The notes beneath the pieces are model-generated. The model was not told where the DNA came from and made no database searches. It saw nothing but the letters and a program-made list of their open reading frames with translations. Shown here in pieces: positions 42,800-51,229 of a stretch of 64,000 nucleotides of DNA. The stretch is from assembly GCF_044901685.1 (NCBI RefSeq), contig NZ_JBJDPS010000001.1, positions 1,116,001 through 1,180,000 of the forward strand, given 5' to 3'. Made by a program: the position numbers and the translations under genes. Source of the DNA: Micromonospora_G sp044901685. GTDB lineage: Bacteria > Actinomycetota > Actinomycetes > Mycobacteriales > Micromonosporaceae. How positions within the stretch are numbered: the stretch's first letter is position 1; each line of letters begins with the position of its first letter.

Positions 42800-45700
42800 T
42801 TAGATCGAGTGAGGATGCGCCTGCTCCGGAACCCGCACCCGTGCGCGGCCCAGCGCCCGGAGCCCGACCAGGTCGTCCGGTGTGGCGTCGGGGCTGTCGT
42901 CGACGAGCCGGGGCAGCCTGGTGACCAGCGCCGTCACCGCCAGCAGCATGACGGCCGTCGCGAGCAGCAGGTACAGCAGCGCGATTCCCCGTCCCGGCCC
43001 GGTGCCGAGCACCGCGCCGGTGGCCGGGGCGAGCGTGCCGCCGGCGACCAGCAGCGGTCCGAGCAGCTCCGACGCGTAGGCGGCCAGCAGCCCGAAGCCG
43101 ATCGGCAGCGCCGACCAGGCGATCATCGTGTTGAGCGCGAACACCGGACCGTGGAACCGCTGCGGAACCTTGACCTCCACGATCGCGGTGTGGATTCCGT
43201 TGATCACCGTCAGCGTGAGTGACATGCCGAACACGCCGAGGCCGATCGTCACCAGGTTCGCCGGCAGCCCGGTTACCAGGCCGAATGCGGCCAGGCAGAG
43301 TGTGCACAGCAGCACGCTTCGCATCCGGCGTCGAGCCGGGCCACCCCACGCCCCCATGACGAGGCCGCCCAGCACGCCCGCCAGCCCCGCGCCGAGCAGG
43401 ACCCAACCGGCGTCGGCGAGCTGTCCGATCCCGAGCACCCGCGCCGGAACCAGCAGGAACAGCGGCGACAGGAGGAGATTGAGCAGCGCGAAGAAGATCA
43501 GCATCCGGCGCAGGCGGGCGTCGCTCTGGACGTACCGGAAACCGGTTTTGATCTCGGCTGCCACCGACTCCGCCGGCCCCGCCATGGTGTGCGGGAAACG
43601 GACCAGGAGCGTGACGGTGATCGCGACCGCGTGGCCCAGTACGACGAGGACGAGGACGGCACTCAACCCCACGACGGCCATCAGCCCGACGGCGGCGACC
43701 GGCACGAAGAGGCGGCTCGTTGTCGCGGCGATCTGGACGGCCCCGGTGGCATGACCGAGGTATCGCTTGGGAACGAGTTGCGGCACGGCGGAGGTTGCGG
43801 CGAGCCGCTGGAAGGTGAGCGCTACCGACAGGAGTGCGAGCAGCGGATAGGTGTGCCAGCCTTGCAGGCTCCCGGTCCAGGAGAGCAGGCCGAGCGTCAG
43901 TTGGACCCCGACCGCGCCGACGGCCCCGGCGAGCATGACGGAGCGACGGTCGTGGCGGTTCACCACCGCACCGGCCCGTGGCGCGACAAGCAGCCCGGGG
44001 ACCAGCCCGGCCACGGCGGACAGGGCGAACTGGCCGGGCGAGCCGGTGGTCAGCAGAACCCAGATCGCGATCGCGAACGCGGCCACGGCCGAGCCGCTGA
44101 TCGAGGCAAGTTGCGCCGCCGCCACCGCGAGGAAACGGTGCATCGCCGGCCGAGGCTGGTCCGGTGCGTACGGCGAGTCCGCGCGCGAGACGTCGAGCAA
44201 CCGCCACCCGTCCCCACCAACCGACTCCCCACCAACCGACCTCCCGGCGGAGACGGCCGGATGGGTGGTCGTGACGATCTCGGCGAGTTCCGCCGCGCGG
44301 TGCTTCTGGAAGAAGTGACCCGCCTCGTCGAGCAGCACCACGGCGGTGGTGTCGCTGAGGAAGTGCCACTCGCGGAAGCGCTCCTGGTAGAAGTCGGACG
44401 CCGGGTCCCGTTCCCCGGCCACGCTGATGATTGGCGCCCGCAGCCGCTCCACCGAGCCCTCGAACAGGCGCGTGAAGTAGTCCTCCGCCGCTTCGGTGTC
44501 GCGGCGGGTGTTGTGGACGATGAGCCGGGCCTGTGCGGCGTCGATCTCGCTCAGGTCGAGCCCGAGCCCGGTCAGCCCGTCGGCGTAGGAACGGTCGCTG
44601 CGCGACGTGTCCGCGTTGGCGAGCCGCGCCAACTCGCCGACCGGGCCCCGGCCCGGCCGGGCGAAGGGGAAGATCGCGCCGAGGTAGACCGCCTCCGGGA
44701 CGCGGCCGGCCGCCTCCAGTCTCCTGGCGATCTCGACGATGAGCGCCGAGCCGACACCGCAGTGCCCGTAGAGCGCGATCGGCCCGGCAACCCTCGTCTG
44801 GATCTCCCGCACGCACCGCGCGGCGACATCCTCGAGCGGCGCGCGCTGCTCGTCGATGCCCGGGTCGTGGCCGGGTATGGCCACCGACCACAGCGCGTGC
44901 GTCGCCGGCAGTTCGTCCGCCAGCGACTTGTACACCATCGCGCTGCCCCCGCCGTACGGAACGGCGACGTAGCTCAGCTCGGCCTCGGCCGAACGCTTCG
45001 GGGTCAGCCGGTGCAGGAGTCCGCGCTCCGCTGGCGTCTTCCGGTCGAGCAGGGCGGCGAGCCGCCGGATCGTCGCGTGGGTGAACAGGTCCATCACGGC
45101 GATCGAGGCGCCGTCCGCCGCCGTCCGTCGCAGCCGCTCGACCACCTTGATCGCGAGCAGGGAGTGACCGCCCACGGCGAAGAAGTTGTCGTCGATCCCG
45201 ACGTCGGCCCCGTCGAGGACGTCCGTCCAGACCGCGTGGATCATCCGCTCCGATTCGGTGCGGGGCGGCACCCGTCCGGCCTCGCCGCCAACGGCCGCCT
45301 CCGGGACGGGCAACCGCCCGCGGTCCACCTTGCCGTTCGCGGTCAGCGGCAGCCGGGGCAGCGTGACGAACGAGTTCGGAACCATGTAGGCCGGTAGCGC
45401 CGAGGCGAGGTACGACCGCAGCCGCGCGGGGTCGGGCGCGGCGGCGGGGTTGGCTACGACGTAGGCCACGAGCTGGGCGGTGTTGCCCGTCCCGTAGGTG
45501 GTCACGACGCACTCGGCGACCTCGGGATGGCGGTTCAGATGCGCCTCGATCTCGCCGAGCTCGATCCGGTAACCACGGATCTTGACCTGGGCGTCCGCCC
45601 GGCCGAGGAACTCGATCACGCCGTCCTGCCGGTACCGACCCAGGTCGCCGGTCCGGTAGAGACGAGCGCCGGTGCGCGGGTGGGTGACAAACGCCGCCGA

Positions 45701-48163
45701 GGTCCGCTCCGGGTCCCTCCAGTAACCGGATGCCACGCCCACGCCCCCGATGTACAGGTCGCCGGGGACGCCCACCGGCACGTCGCACATCCCGCGATCG
45801 AGGACGTGGAACCGCTGGTTGGCCATCGGGCGGCCGTACGGGATCGAGGACCACGACGGGTCGACGTACCCGATCGGGTAGCAGATCGACCAGATCGACC
45901 CCTCGGTCGCTCCGCCGAGACTGATGATCTCGGCGTTCGGGGCGAGCGCCCGGATGCGGTCGGGCAGCGTCGGCGGGATCCAGTCGCCGGACATCATCAC
46001 CAGCCGCAACGAGCTGATGTCGGTCCCTTCCGACTCGACGTGCTCGACCAGCAGTTCCATCAGCGCGGGCACCGAGTTCCACACGGTGATCCGCTGCCGC
46101 GTGACGATCCGCGCCCAGGCGGCCGGGTCCTTGTCCTCCTCGGGCCGTCCCATCACCAGCGTGGCGCCAGCGGCGAGGGTGCCGTAGACGTCGTAGACCG
46201 ACAGGTCGAAGCTCAGGGCGGACAGCGCGAAGACCCGGTCGTCGGGTCCCACCCGGAACCGCGCGTTGACGTCGCGGACGGTGTTCAACGCGGCCCTGTG
46301 CTCGATCATCACGCCTTTCGGCGTGCCGGTCGAGCCCGAGGTGAAGATCACGTAGGCGAGGTCGCCGGGTTCGGCGGGACAGACCGGTGCCGGGTCTCCC
46401 GACTCCTCGGTGACGGGGAGCACCACCAGCCCGTCCGGCCAGTCCAGCCGCGAACGCAGCGCCGCCTGGGTGAGTGCCACGGTGCAACCGCCACGTGCGA
46501 CGAGTTCGGCGCGGCGGCGCTCGGGCAGGTCGGCATCGACGGGCAGGTACGCCGCGCCGGCCTTGTTGATCGCCAGCACCGCGACGACCTGCTCCCACCC
46601 CCGCCCCATCACAACGGCCACCAGGTCGCCCCTGGTCACCCCGGAGGCGGTCAGCCGGGCGGCGAGGTGATCGGCCCTGCGGTCGACCTCGGCGTGCGAG
46701 AGCCGGCCACCGGGATGGAGCACCGCGGGGTGGTCGGGCGTACGGCACGCCTGAGCCTGCGCCGGGTCGTGCAGGAGCAGGTCCGCGCCGAGGTCGGCGT
46801 CCGTGTCGTTCCAGCGTACGCGCTGCGCGTGCTCGTCCACCGTGAGCAGTTGGTGGTGCGAGATCGGGACGTGCGGGTCGGCGGCGATGCCCTCCAGGAG
46901 GACCCGGAAGTGGGCGCCCAGGCGCTCGATCGATTCCACGGTGAACAAGGCGGTGTTGTACGTGATCAGGAACTCGCCGTCACCGTCGGTGTGGAGTTCG
47001 AGGTCGTACCGGGTCACGTGGTACGAGATGTCCACGCCGCCGGAGACGGTGATCGACGGGTTGCTCCGCTGTGCCGCCTCGTAGCTCTGCATGGAGAAGA
47101 CCACCTGGAACAGCGGCGAACGTGACACCTCCCGTGGCACGTTCAACTCGGTGACCAGACGCTCGAACGGCAGTTCCTGATGGGCGAAGGCGTGTACGGC
47201 CGTGGCGCGGACCCGCTGGAGCAGCTCGACGAACGTGGGGTCGCCCGAGGAGTCGACCCGCATCGTCACCATGTTGACAAAACAGCCGACGAGGGTGTCG
47301 AGTTCGGGCACCGGGCGGCCGGCCGTCGGCGACCCGATCGTCACGTCGTCCTGCCGCGCCCGACGGCCGAGCAGGATCGCGAACGCCGCGAGCAGCACCA
47401 TGTACGGCGTGGCCCGCTGCTTGCGTCCGAGCCGGAACAGCTCGGCGAGCACACCCGGCGCCACCGAGAACTCGTGCGCGGCGCCGGCATAGGTCGGTAC
47501 CGGTGGCCGCTGCCGGTCGGTCGGCAGTTCGAGCGGCGCGACGCCGGCAAGCTGCTCGCGCCAGTACGCCACATCCTGCTCGGTGTCGGGCCGGGCGCGT
47601 TGCCACGCGGCGAAGTCGCGGTAGCGGACCGGCAATTCCGGCAGCGGGTCGCCGGCCAGGCAGGCCAGCACCTCGTCGAGGAGGAGCTCGGTGGACCATC
47701 CGTCGGCGGCGATGTGGTGTACCGCGAGCGCGAGCACGTGCTCGTCGGGAGCGATCGTGATCAGCATCGCCCGTGCCACGGGGCCGGCGGCGAGGTCGAA
47801 CGGTTCGGCCATGAAGGCGTCGACGAGCGCGCTCACGGTCTCGTCGGACCCGGCCCGCGCGACGGTGAGCGGGATCGCGCCGGCATCGTCGACGAGCACG
47901 ACGGGCCGACCGTCCACGGTCGCGGGGAAGCGGGTCCGCAACGGCTCGTGCCGGGCCGCGACCCGGTTCAACGCCTCGGCGAGCGCCTCCGGATCAACCG
48001 GGCCGCGCAGCCGCCAGGCTTCGGGGATCGTGTACGCCGTCGTGCCGGGCGCGTACGCGTCCATGAACCAGAGGCGTTCCTGGGCGAACGACATCACCGG
48101 CTCTCCGTCCGGCAGGACGGGGATCGTCGTCGGCGTCGCCGGTAGTTCGTTCAGGTCGCTCAT
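42800..48163 (-). CDS. NRPS C-A(Cys)-PCP-TE with fused MFS transporter
   Basis: A 1787-residue protein, last gene of the operon. The condensation domain (about 20-440) has LAVHHIAADGWS, an ordinary elongation type. The adenylation domain (about 470-960) has VIFTSGSTGTPKGVMIEHRA; specificity residues read DLYNMSLIW, one change from the DLYNLSLIW cysteine code. The PCP is near 1000 (DDNFFAVGGHSLLAIKV). The thioesterase (about 1060-1300) has LYGHCGVGSAL, so Cys replaces the usual nucleophile Ser. From about 1335 to the end lies a 12-segment MFS transporter (FLAVAAAQLASISGSAVAAF onwards). ATG 48163 has GGAGAACGC upstream; ATG 48184 overlaps the previous stop. It should add Cys, release the chain, and may pass it to the fused transporter. 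Confidence 0.93.
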   Translation of the reverse strand: MSDLNELPATPTTIPVLPDGEPVMSFAQERLWFMDAYAPGTTAYTIPEAWRLRGPVDPEALAEALNRVAARHEPLRTRFPATVDGRPVVLVDDAGAIPLTVARAGSDETVSALVDAFMAEPFDLAAGPVARAMLITIAPDEHVLALAVHHIAADGWSTELLLDEVLACLAGDPLPELPVRYRDFAAWQRARPDTEQDVAYWREQLAGVAPLELPTDRQRPPVPTYAGAAHEFSVAPGVLAELFRLGRKQRATPYMVLLAAFAILLGRRARQDDVTIGSPTAGRPVPELDTLVGCFVNMVTMRVDSSGDPTFVELLQRVRATAVHAFAHQELPFERLVTELNVPREVSRSPLFQVVFSMQSYEAAQRSNPSITVSGGVDISYHVTRYDLELHTDGDGEFLITYNTALFTVESIERLGAHFRVLLEGIAADPHVPISHHQLLTVDEHAQRVRWNDTDADLGADLLLHDPAQAQACRTPDHPAVLHPGGRLSHAEVDRRADHLAARLTASGVTRGDLVAVVMGRGWEQVVAVLAINKAGAAYLPVDADLPERRRAELVARGGCTVALTQAALRSRLDWPDGLVVLPVTEESGDPAPVCPAEPGDLAYVIFTSGSTGTPKGVMIEHRAALNTVRDVNARFRVGPDDRVFALSALSFDLSVYDVYGTLAAGATLVMGRPEEDKDPAAWARIVTRQRITVWNSVPALMELLVEHVESEGTDISSLRLVMMSGDWIPPTLPDRIRALAPNAEIISLGGATEGSIWSICYPIGYVDPSWSSIPYGRPMANQRFHVLDRGMCDVPVGVPGDLYIGGVGVASGYWRDPERTSAAFVTHPRTGARLYRTGDLGRYRQDGVIEFLGRADAQVKIRGYRIELGEIEAHLNRHPEVAECVVTTYGTGNTAQLVAYVVANPAAAPDPARLRSYLASALPAYMVPNSFVTLPRLPLTANGKVDRGRLPVPEAAVGGEAGRVPPRTESERMIHAVWTDVLDGADVGIDDNFFAVGGHSLLAIKVVERLRRTAADGASIAVMDLFTHATIRRLAALLDRKTPAERGLLHRLTPKRSAEAELSYVAVPYGGGSAMVYKSLADELPATHALWSVAIPGHDPGIDEQRAPLEDVAARCVREIQTRVAGPIALYGHCGVGSALIVEIARRLEAAGRVPEAVYLGAIFPFARPGRGPVGELARLANADTSRSDRSYADGLTGLGLDLSEIDAAQARLIVHNTRRDTEAAEDYFTRLFEGSVERLRAPIISVAGERDPASDFYQERFREWHFLSDTTAVVLLDEAGHFFQKHRAAELAEIVTTTHPAVSAGRSVGGESVGGDGWRLLDVSRADSPYAPDQPRPAMHRFLAVAAAQLASISGSAVAAFAIAIWVLLTTGSPGQFALSAVAGLVPGLLVAPRAGAVVNRHDRRSVMLAGAVGAVGVQLTLGLLSWTGSLQGWHTYPLLALLSVALTFQRLAATSAVPQLVPKRYLGHATGAVQIAATTSRLFVPVAAVGLMAVVGLSAVLVLVVLGHAVAITVTLLVRFPHTMAGPAESVAAEIKTGFRYVQSDARLRRMLIFFALLNLLLSPLFLLVPARVLGIGQLADAGWVLLGAGLAGVLGGLVMGAWGGPARRRMRSVLLCTLCLAAFGLVTGLPANLVTIGLGVFGMSLTLTVINGIHTAIVEVKVPQRFHGPVFALNTMIAWSALPIGFGLLAAYASELLGPLLVAGGTLAPATGAVLGTGPGRGIALLYLLLATAVMLLAVTALVTRLPRLVDDSPDATPDDLVGLRALGRARVRVPEQAHPHSI

Positions 48164-48180
48164 GGCGCGTTCTCCGGAGG

Positions 48181-50931
48181 TCATCGGGGCTCTCCGCCCA
48201 CCAGCGCGGCGAGTTCGCGGATCGTGGAGTTGTCGAAGAGGTCCATGATCGTGAGTCGAGGTGCGTCCGGGCCCAGTGCGCGTCCCAATCCGGCCAGCAC
48301 CCGTGTGGCGTGCAGAGAGTGGCCGCCGAGCTCGAAGAAGTCGTCGTCGATGCCCACGTACGGCACCCGCAGCACCTCGCGCCACACCTCGGCGATCGCC
48401 TTCTCGACCTCCGTGGACGGCTCGGTTGTCGCCCCGGCCGCCCCGGCCGCCCCGTCCGGTGACCCGGGCGCCGGCACGGGAGTCGGGTCGTCCATCGTGA
48501 ACCGCTCGCGTTGGAACGGGTACGTCGGCAGCGGCACCCGCCGGGGCGATCGGCCCTCGTGCAGCGCGGGCCAGCGTACGGGCAGCCCGGCCCGCCACAA
48601 CCGGCCGGTGGCGCGCAGCGACTCGGCGGCGCCGCCGGCTCCTTCCGGCAGACTCTGCACGACCGTGCGGCCGGGGTGTCGCCGGGCCAGGCTTCCGGGT
48701 ATCTCTCCGGGACCGACCTCCAGCAGGACTCCGGCGGAGCTGGCGAGCAGGGTCTGCAAGGCATCGGCGAGGTGGACGCCGTCTCTCAGGTGAGAGGTCC
48801 AGAAGGCTGGGTCGCATGCTTCGCGCGCGGTGACCGGCGCACCGGTCCGGTCGGAGATCCACGGCAGCCGTGGCGGGCTCAACCGCACCGACGCCACCGC
48901 CTCGGCGTACTCGTCGAGCATGTCGTCGACCGGGGCCGGGCGGTCCAGGAGCCGACCCCGGGTGAGCAGCAGCGACAGCGCGTCGGCCCGGCTGAGCACC
49001 CCGGCGCGGACGGCGGCGGCGAATTCGCCCAGGCTGTGCCCGAGCACGGCGTCCGGGCTGATTCCCCGGGACACCCACAGTTCGGCCAGGGCGTGTTGGA
49101 CGGCGAAGAGCGCGGCCTGACCAACGGCCGTCCTGGAGATCCGCGTCTCCGCCTCGGCCTCGGCGCCCGGCTCCGGGTAGAGCACCTGTCGCAGGTCCAG
49201 GCCGAGGTCTGCGCCGGCCTGGACCGCACACTCGTCAATCGCCGTGCGAAACACCGGCTCCTGGAGATACAGCTCGCCCGCCATGCCCACGTGTCCGCCC
49301 GCTCGACCCGGGAAGAGGAACGCGACCTGCGGCGTCCGGCTCGAAACGTCCACGGGAGCCTGCGGATGTTCTGCCATGTCCGGCAGGACGGAGGTCCCCT
49401 CGTCGCGGTCGTGCATCTCGGTGAGGGCCCGGATCCCCTGGTGGCGGTCGTGCAGCTCGGTAAGGGCCCGGATCGCTTCGTCGCGGTCGCGGCAGACCAC
49501 GAAGGCGCGGTGGGCGAACGCCGCGCGGCCGGTTTGCAGGGTCCATGCCACGTCGGCGAGAGCGACCGGGTCCCGTTGGAGCCGGTCGCGCAGTCGTGCC
49601 GCCGACTCGGCGAGTGCCGCGCCGGTGCGCGCCGACAGCGGTAGCAGGTGGTGACGGCCGTCGTCGGGGGACCGGTGTGCGCCGGGCGCCTCCTGCACGA
49701 CGAGGTGGGCGTTGGTCCCGCCGATCCCGGTGGAGTTGACCCCGGCTCGGCGGGGGTGTTCACCCGGCGGCCACGGCGTCGCCTCGCTCGTCACCACGAA
49801 CGGGCCGGCCGAGAGTTCGAGGAGCGGGTTGGGCCGGCGGAAGTGTGCCGTGCCCGGGATGAGGCCGTGGCGCAGCGACAGCACCACCTTGATCAGGCCG
49901 ATCACGCCGGCCGCGGCGTCGGCGTGGCCGATGTTCGACTTGACGGAGCCGAGCAGGCAACCTTGCGGCGATCCCGGCCCGAACGCCTTCGACAGTGCGC
50001 GGACCTCGATCGTGTCACCGATCGCGGTGCCGGTTCCGTGTGCCTCGACGTACCCGATCGTGTCCGGGGTGATTCCAGCGACGAGGTGGGCGGTCCGGGT
50101 CGCGTTCACCTGGCCGGTCACGCCCGGCGCGGTGAAACCCACCTTGTCGGAGCCGTCGTTGCTCAGCGCCGACCCGATGAGCACGGCGTTGATGTGGTCC
50201 CGGTCGGCCAGCGCGTCGGAGAGCCGCTTGAGCAGGACGATTCCCGCCCCGTCGGCGCCGACCATGCCGTCGGCGTCCGCGTCGAACGGCCGGCAGTAGC
50301 CGTCCGGTGAGAGCAGGTCGTCACCGTCCTGTGCACCGGCCGCGCCACGCAGCGCGACGCCACCCGCCAGGGCCAGGTCGCACTCCCCGGCGAGCAGGGC
50401 CTGGCAGGCCAGATGTACGGCGACCGCCGAGGTCGAGCAGGCGGTGTGTACGGTGACGGCCGGGCCGCGCAGGTTCAGTCGGTACGCCAACCGACTGGTG
50501 AGGAAGTCCCGGCTGCCGGCGAGCCGGAGCTGCTCGTCCGTCGTCTCCGGGTACCGGTGCCGCCGCGTTCGCAGCTCGGCGTAATGGTCCGTCTCGCTGC
50601 TCCCCGCGTACACGCCGATGGCGCCGGGGTAGGTGCCGGGATCGTAGCCGGCGTGCTCCAGGGCCTCCCAGGCGCACTCGAGGAACACCCGGTCCTGCGG
50701 GTCGAGCAGTCGCGCGTCCGTCGGGGCCAACCCGAAGAACGCGGCGTCGAACCGGTCGGCGTCGGCGACCAGGCCGTACCTGCGTCCGGAGTCGAAGCGG
50801 GTGGTCAGGTCGCGGCCCTCGGCGAGGGCGGCCCAGAAGTCGTCGAGGTCCGCGGTGCCGGGTATCCGGGCAGCCAACCCGATGACGGCCACGGCGGTCT
50901 GCATGTCCTCGTCGGCAGAGTCCTCGTACAT
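48181..50931 (-). CDS. Type I PKS module: KS-AT(deleted)-PCP
   Basis: A 916-residue module. The KS (about 10-430) is complete: VTVHTACSTSAVAVHLACQA with Cys near 164, YVEAHGTGTAIGD, and GSVKSNIGHADAAAG. The AT region begins VAFLFPGRAGGHVGMAGELY (degraded FPGQG) and keeps GHSLGE near 632, but about 80 residues after ALSLLLTRGRLL are missing, including the HxxHS segment with the catalytic His; it resumes at DDMLDEYAEAV. A carrier domain (DDDFFELGGHSLHATRVLAG) follows. No KR, DH or ER. ATG 50931 is the first ATG; TTG 50961 would add ten residues. It lies 47 bases from the free PCP gene. Confidence 0.9.
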   Translation of the reverse strand: MYEDSADEDMQTAVAVIGLAARIPGTADLDDFWAALAEGRDLTTRFDSGRRYGLVADADRFDAAFFGLAPTDARLLDPQDRVFLECAWEALEHAGYDPGTYPGAIGVYAGSSETDHYAELRTRRHRYPETTDEQLRLAGSRDFLTSRLAYRLNLRGPAVTVHTACSTSAVAVHLACQALLAGECDLALAGGVALRGAAGAQDGDDLLSPDGYCRPFDADADGMVGADGAGIVLLKRLSDALADRDHINAVLIGSALSNDGSDKVGFTAPGVTGQVNATRTAHLVAGITPDTIGYVEAHGTGTAIGDTIEVRALSKAFGPGSPQGCLLGSVKSNIGHADAAAGVIGLIKVVLSLRHGLIPGTAHFRRPNPLLELSAGPFVVTSEATPWPPGEHPRRAGVNSTGIGGTNAHLVVQEAPGAHRSPDDGRHHLLPLSARTGAALAESAARLRDRLQRDPVALADVAWTLQTGRAAFAHRAFVVCRDRDEAIRALTELHDRHQGIRALTEMHDRDEGTSVLPDMAEHPQAPVDVSSRTPQVAFLFPGRAGGHVGMAGELYLQEPVFRTAIDECAVQAGADLGLDLRQVLYPEPGAEAEAETRISRTAVGQAALFAVQHALAELWVSRGISPDAVLGHSLGEFAAAVRAGVLSRADALSLLLTRGRLLDRPAPVDDMLDEYAEAVASVRLSPPRLPWISDRTGAPVTAREACDPAFWTSHLRDGVHLADALQTLLASSAGVLLEVGPGEIPGSLARRHPGRTVVQSLPEGAGGAAESLRATGRLWRAGLPVRWPALHEGRSPRRVPLPTYPFQRERFTMDDPTPVPAPGSPDGAAGAAGATTEPSTEVEKAIAEVWREVLRVPYVGIDDDFFELGGHSLHATRVLAGLGRALGPDAPRLTIMDLFDNSTIRELAALVGGEPR

Positions 50932-50977
50932 CTTCCGCCAATCACTGGGTTCGGTTGGCAACGGTCGTCCGTGAGGT

Positions 50978-51229
50978 TCAGCCGCTGGCTTCGTCCAGCA
51001 GCCGGGCAAGACCGGCCACCGTCGGGTTCTCCAGGATCGTGCGCACCGGCACGCGTAGCCCCAACTCGGTACGCAACCGGGACGCCATCTGGATCGCGAG
51101 CATCGAATGCCCGCCCAGCGAGTAGAAGTCGTCGTCGGGTTCGACCCGCTGCACCCCGAAGAGTTCACACCAGACGGCGGCGACGACGGCGGCCGTCCCG
51201 TTCCCGGCCCGCTCGACGTTCGCGCTCAT
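50978..51229 (-). CDS. Stand-alone peptidyl carrier protein
   Basis: An 83-residue carrier protein. The phosphopantetheine site is DDDFYSLGGHSMLAIQMASR, with the flanking helices of a PCP. ATG 51229 overlaps the stop of the C-PCP gene (ATGA). A discrete PCP next to a discrete A protein suggests loading in trans. Confidence 0.9.
   Translation of the reverse strand: MSANVERAGNGTAAVVAAVWCELFGVQRVEPDDDFYSLGGHSMLAIQMASRLRTELGLRVPVRTILENPTVAGLARLLDEASG

Noticed and set aside
43589..47125. Two long plus-strand frames opposite the last NRPS gene
   Set aside because: Translations are Arg/Gly/Asp repeats; the opposite frame has every NRPS, TE and MFS motif.
46060..48163. A cyclization (Cy) domain, tempting with a Cys-coded A domain
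   Set aside because: The core motif is HHIAADG, an ordinary condensation type, not DxxxxD, so thiazoline formation by this domain is not supported.
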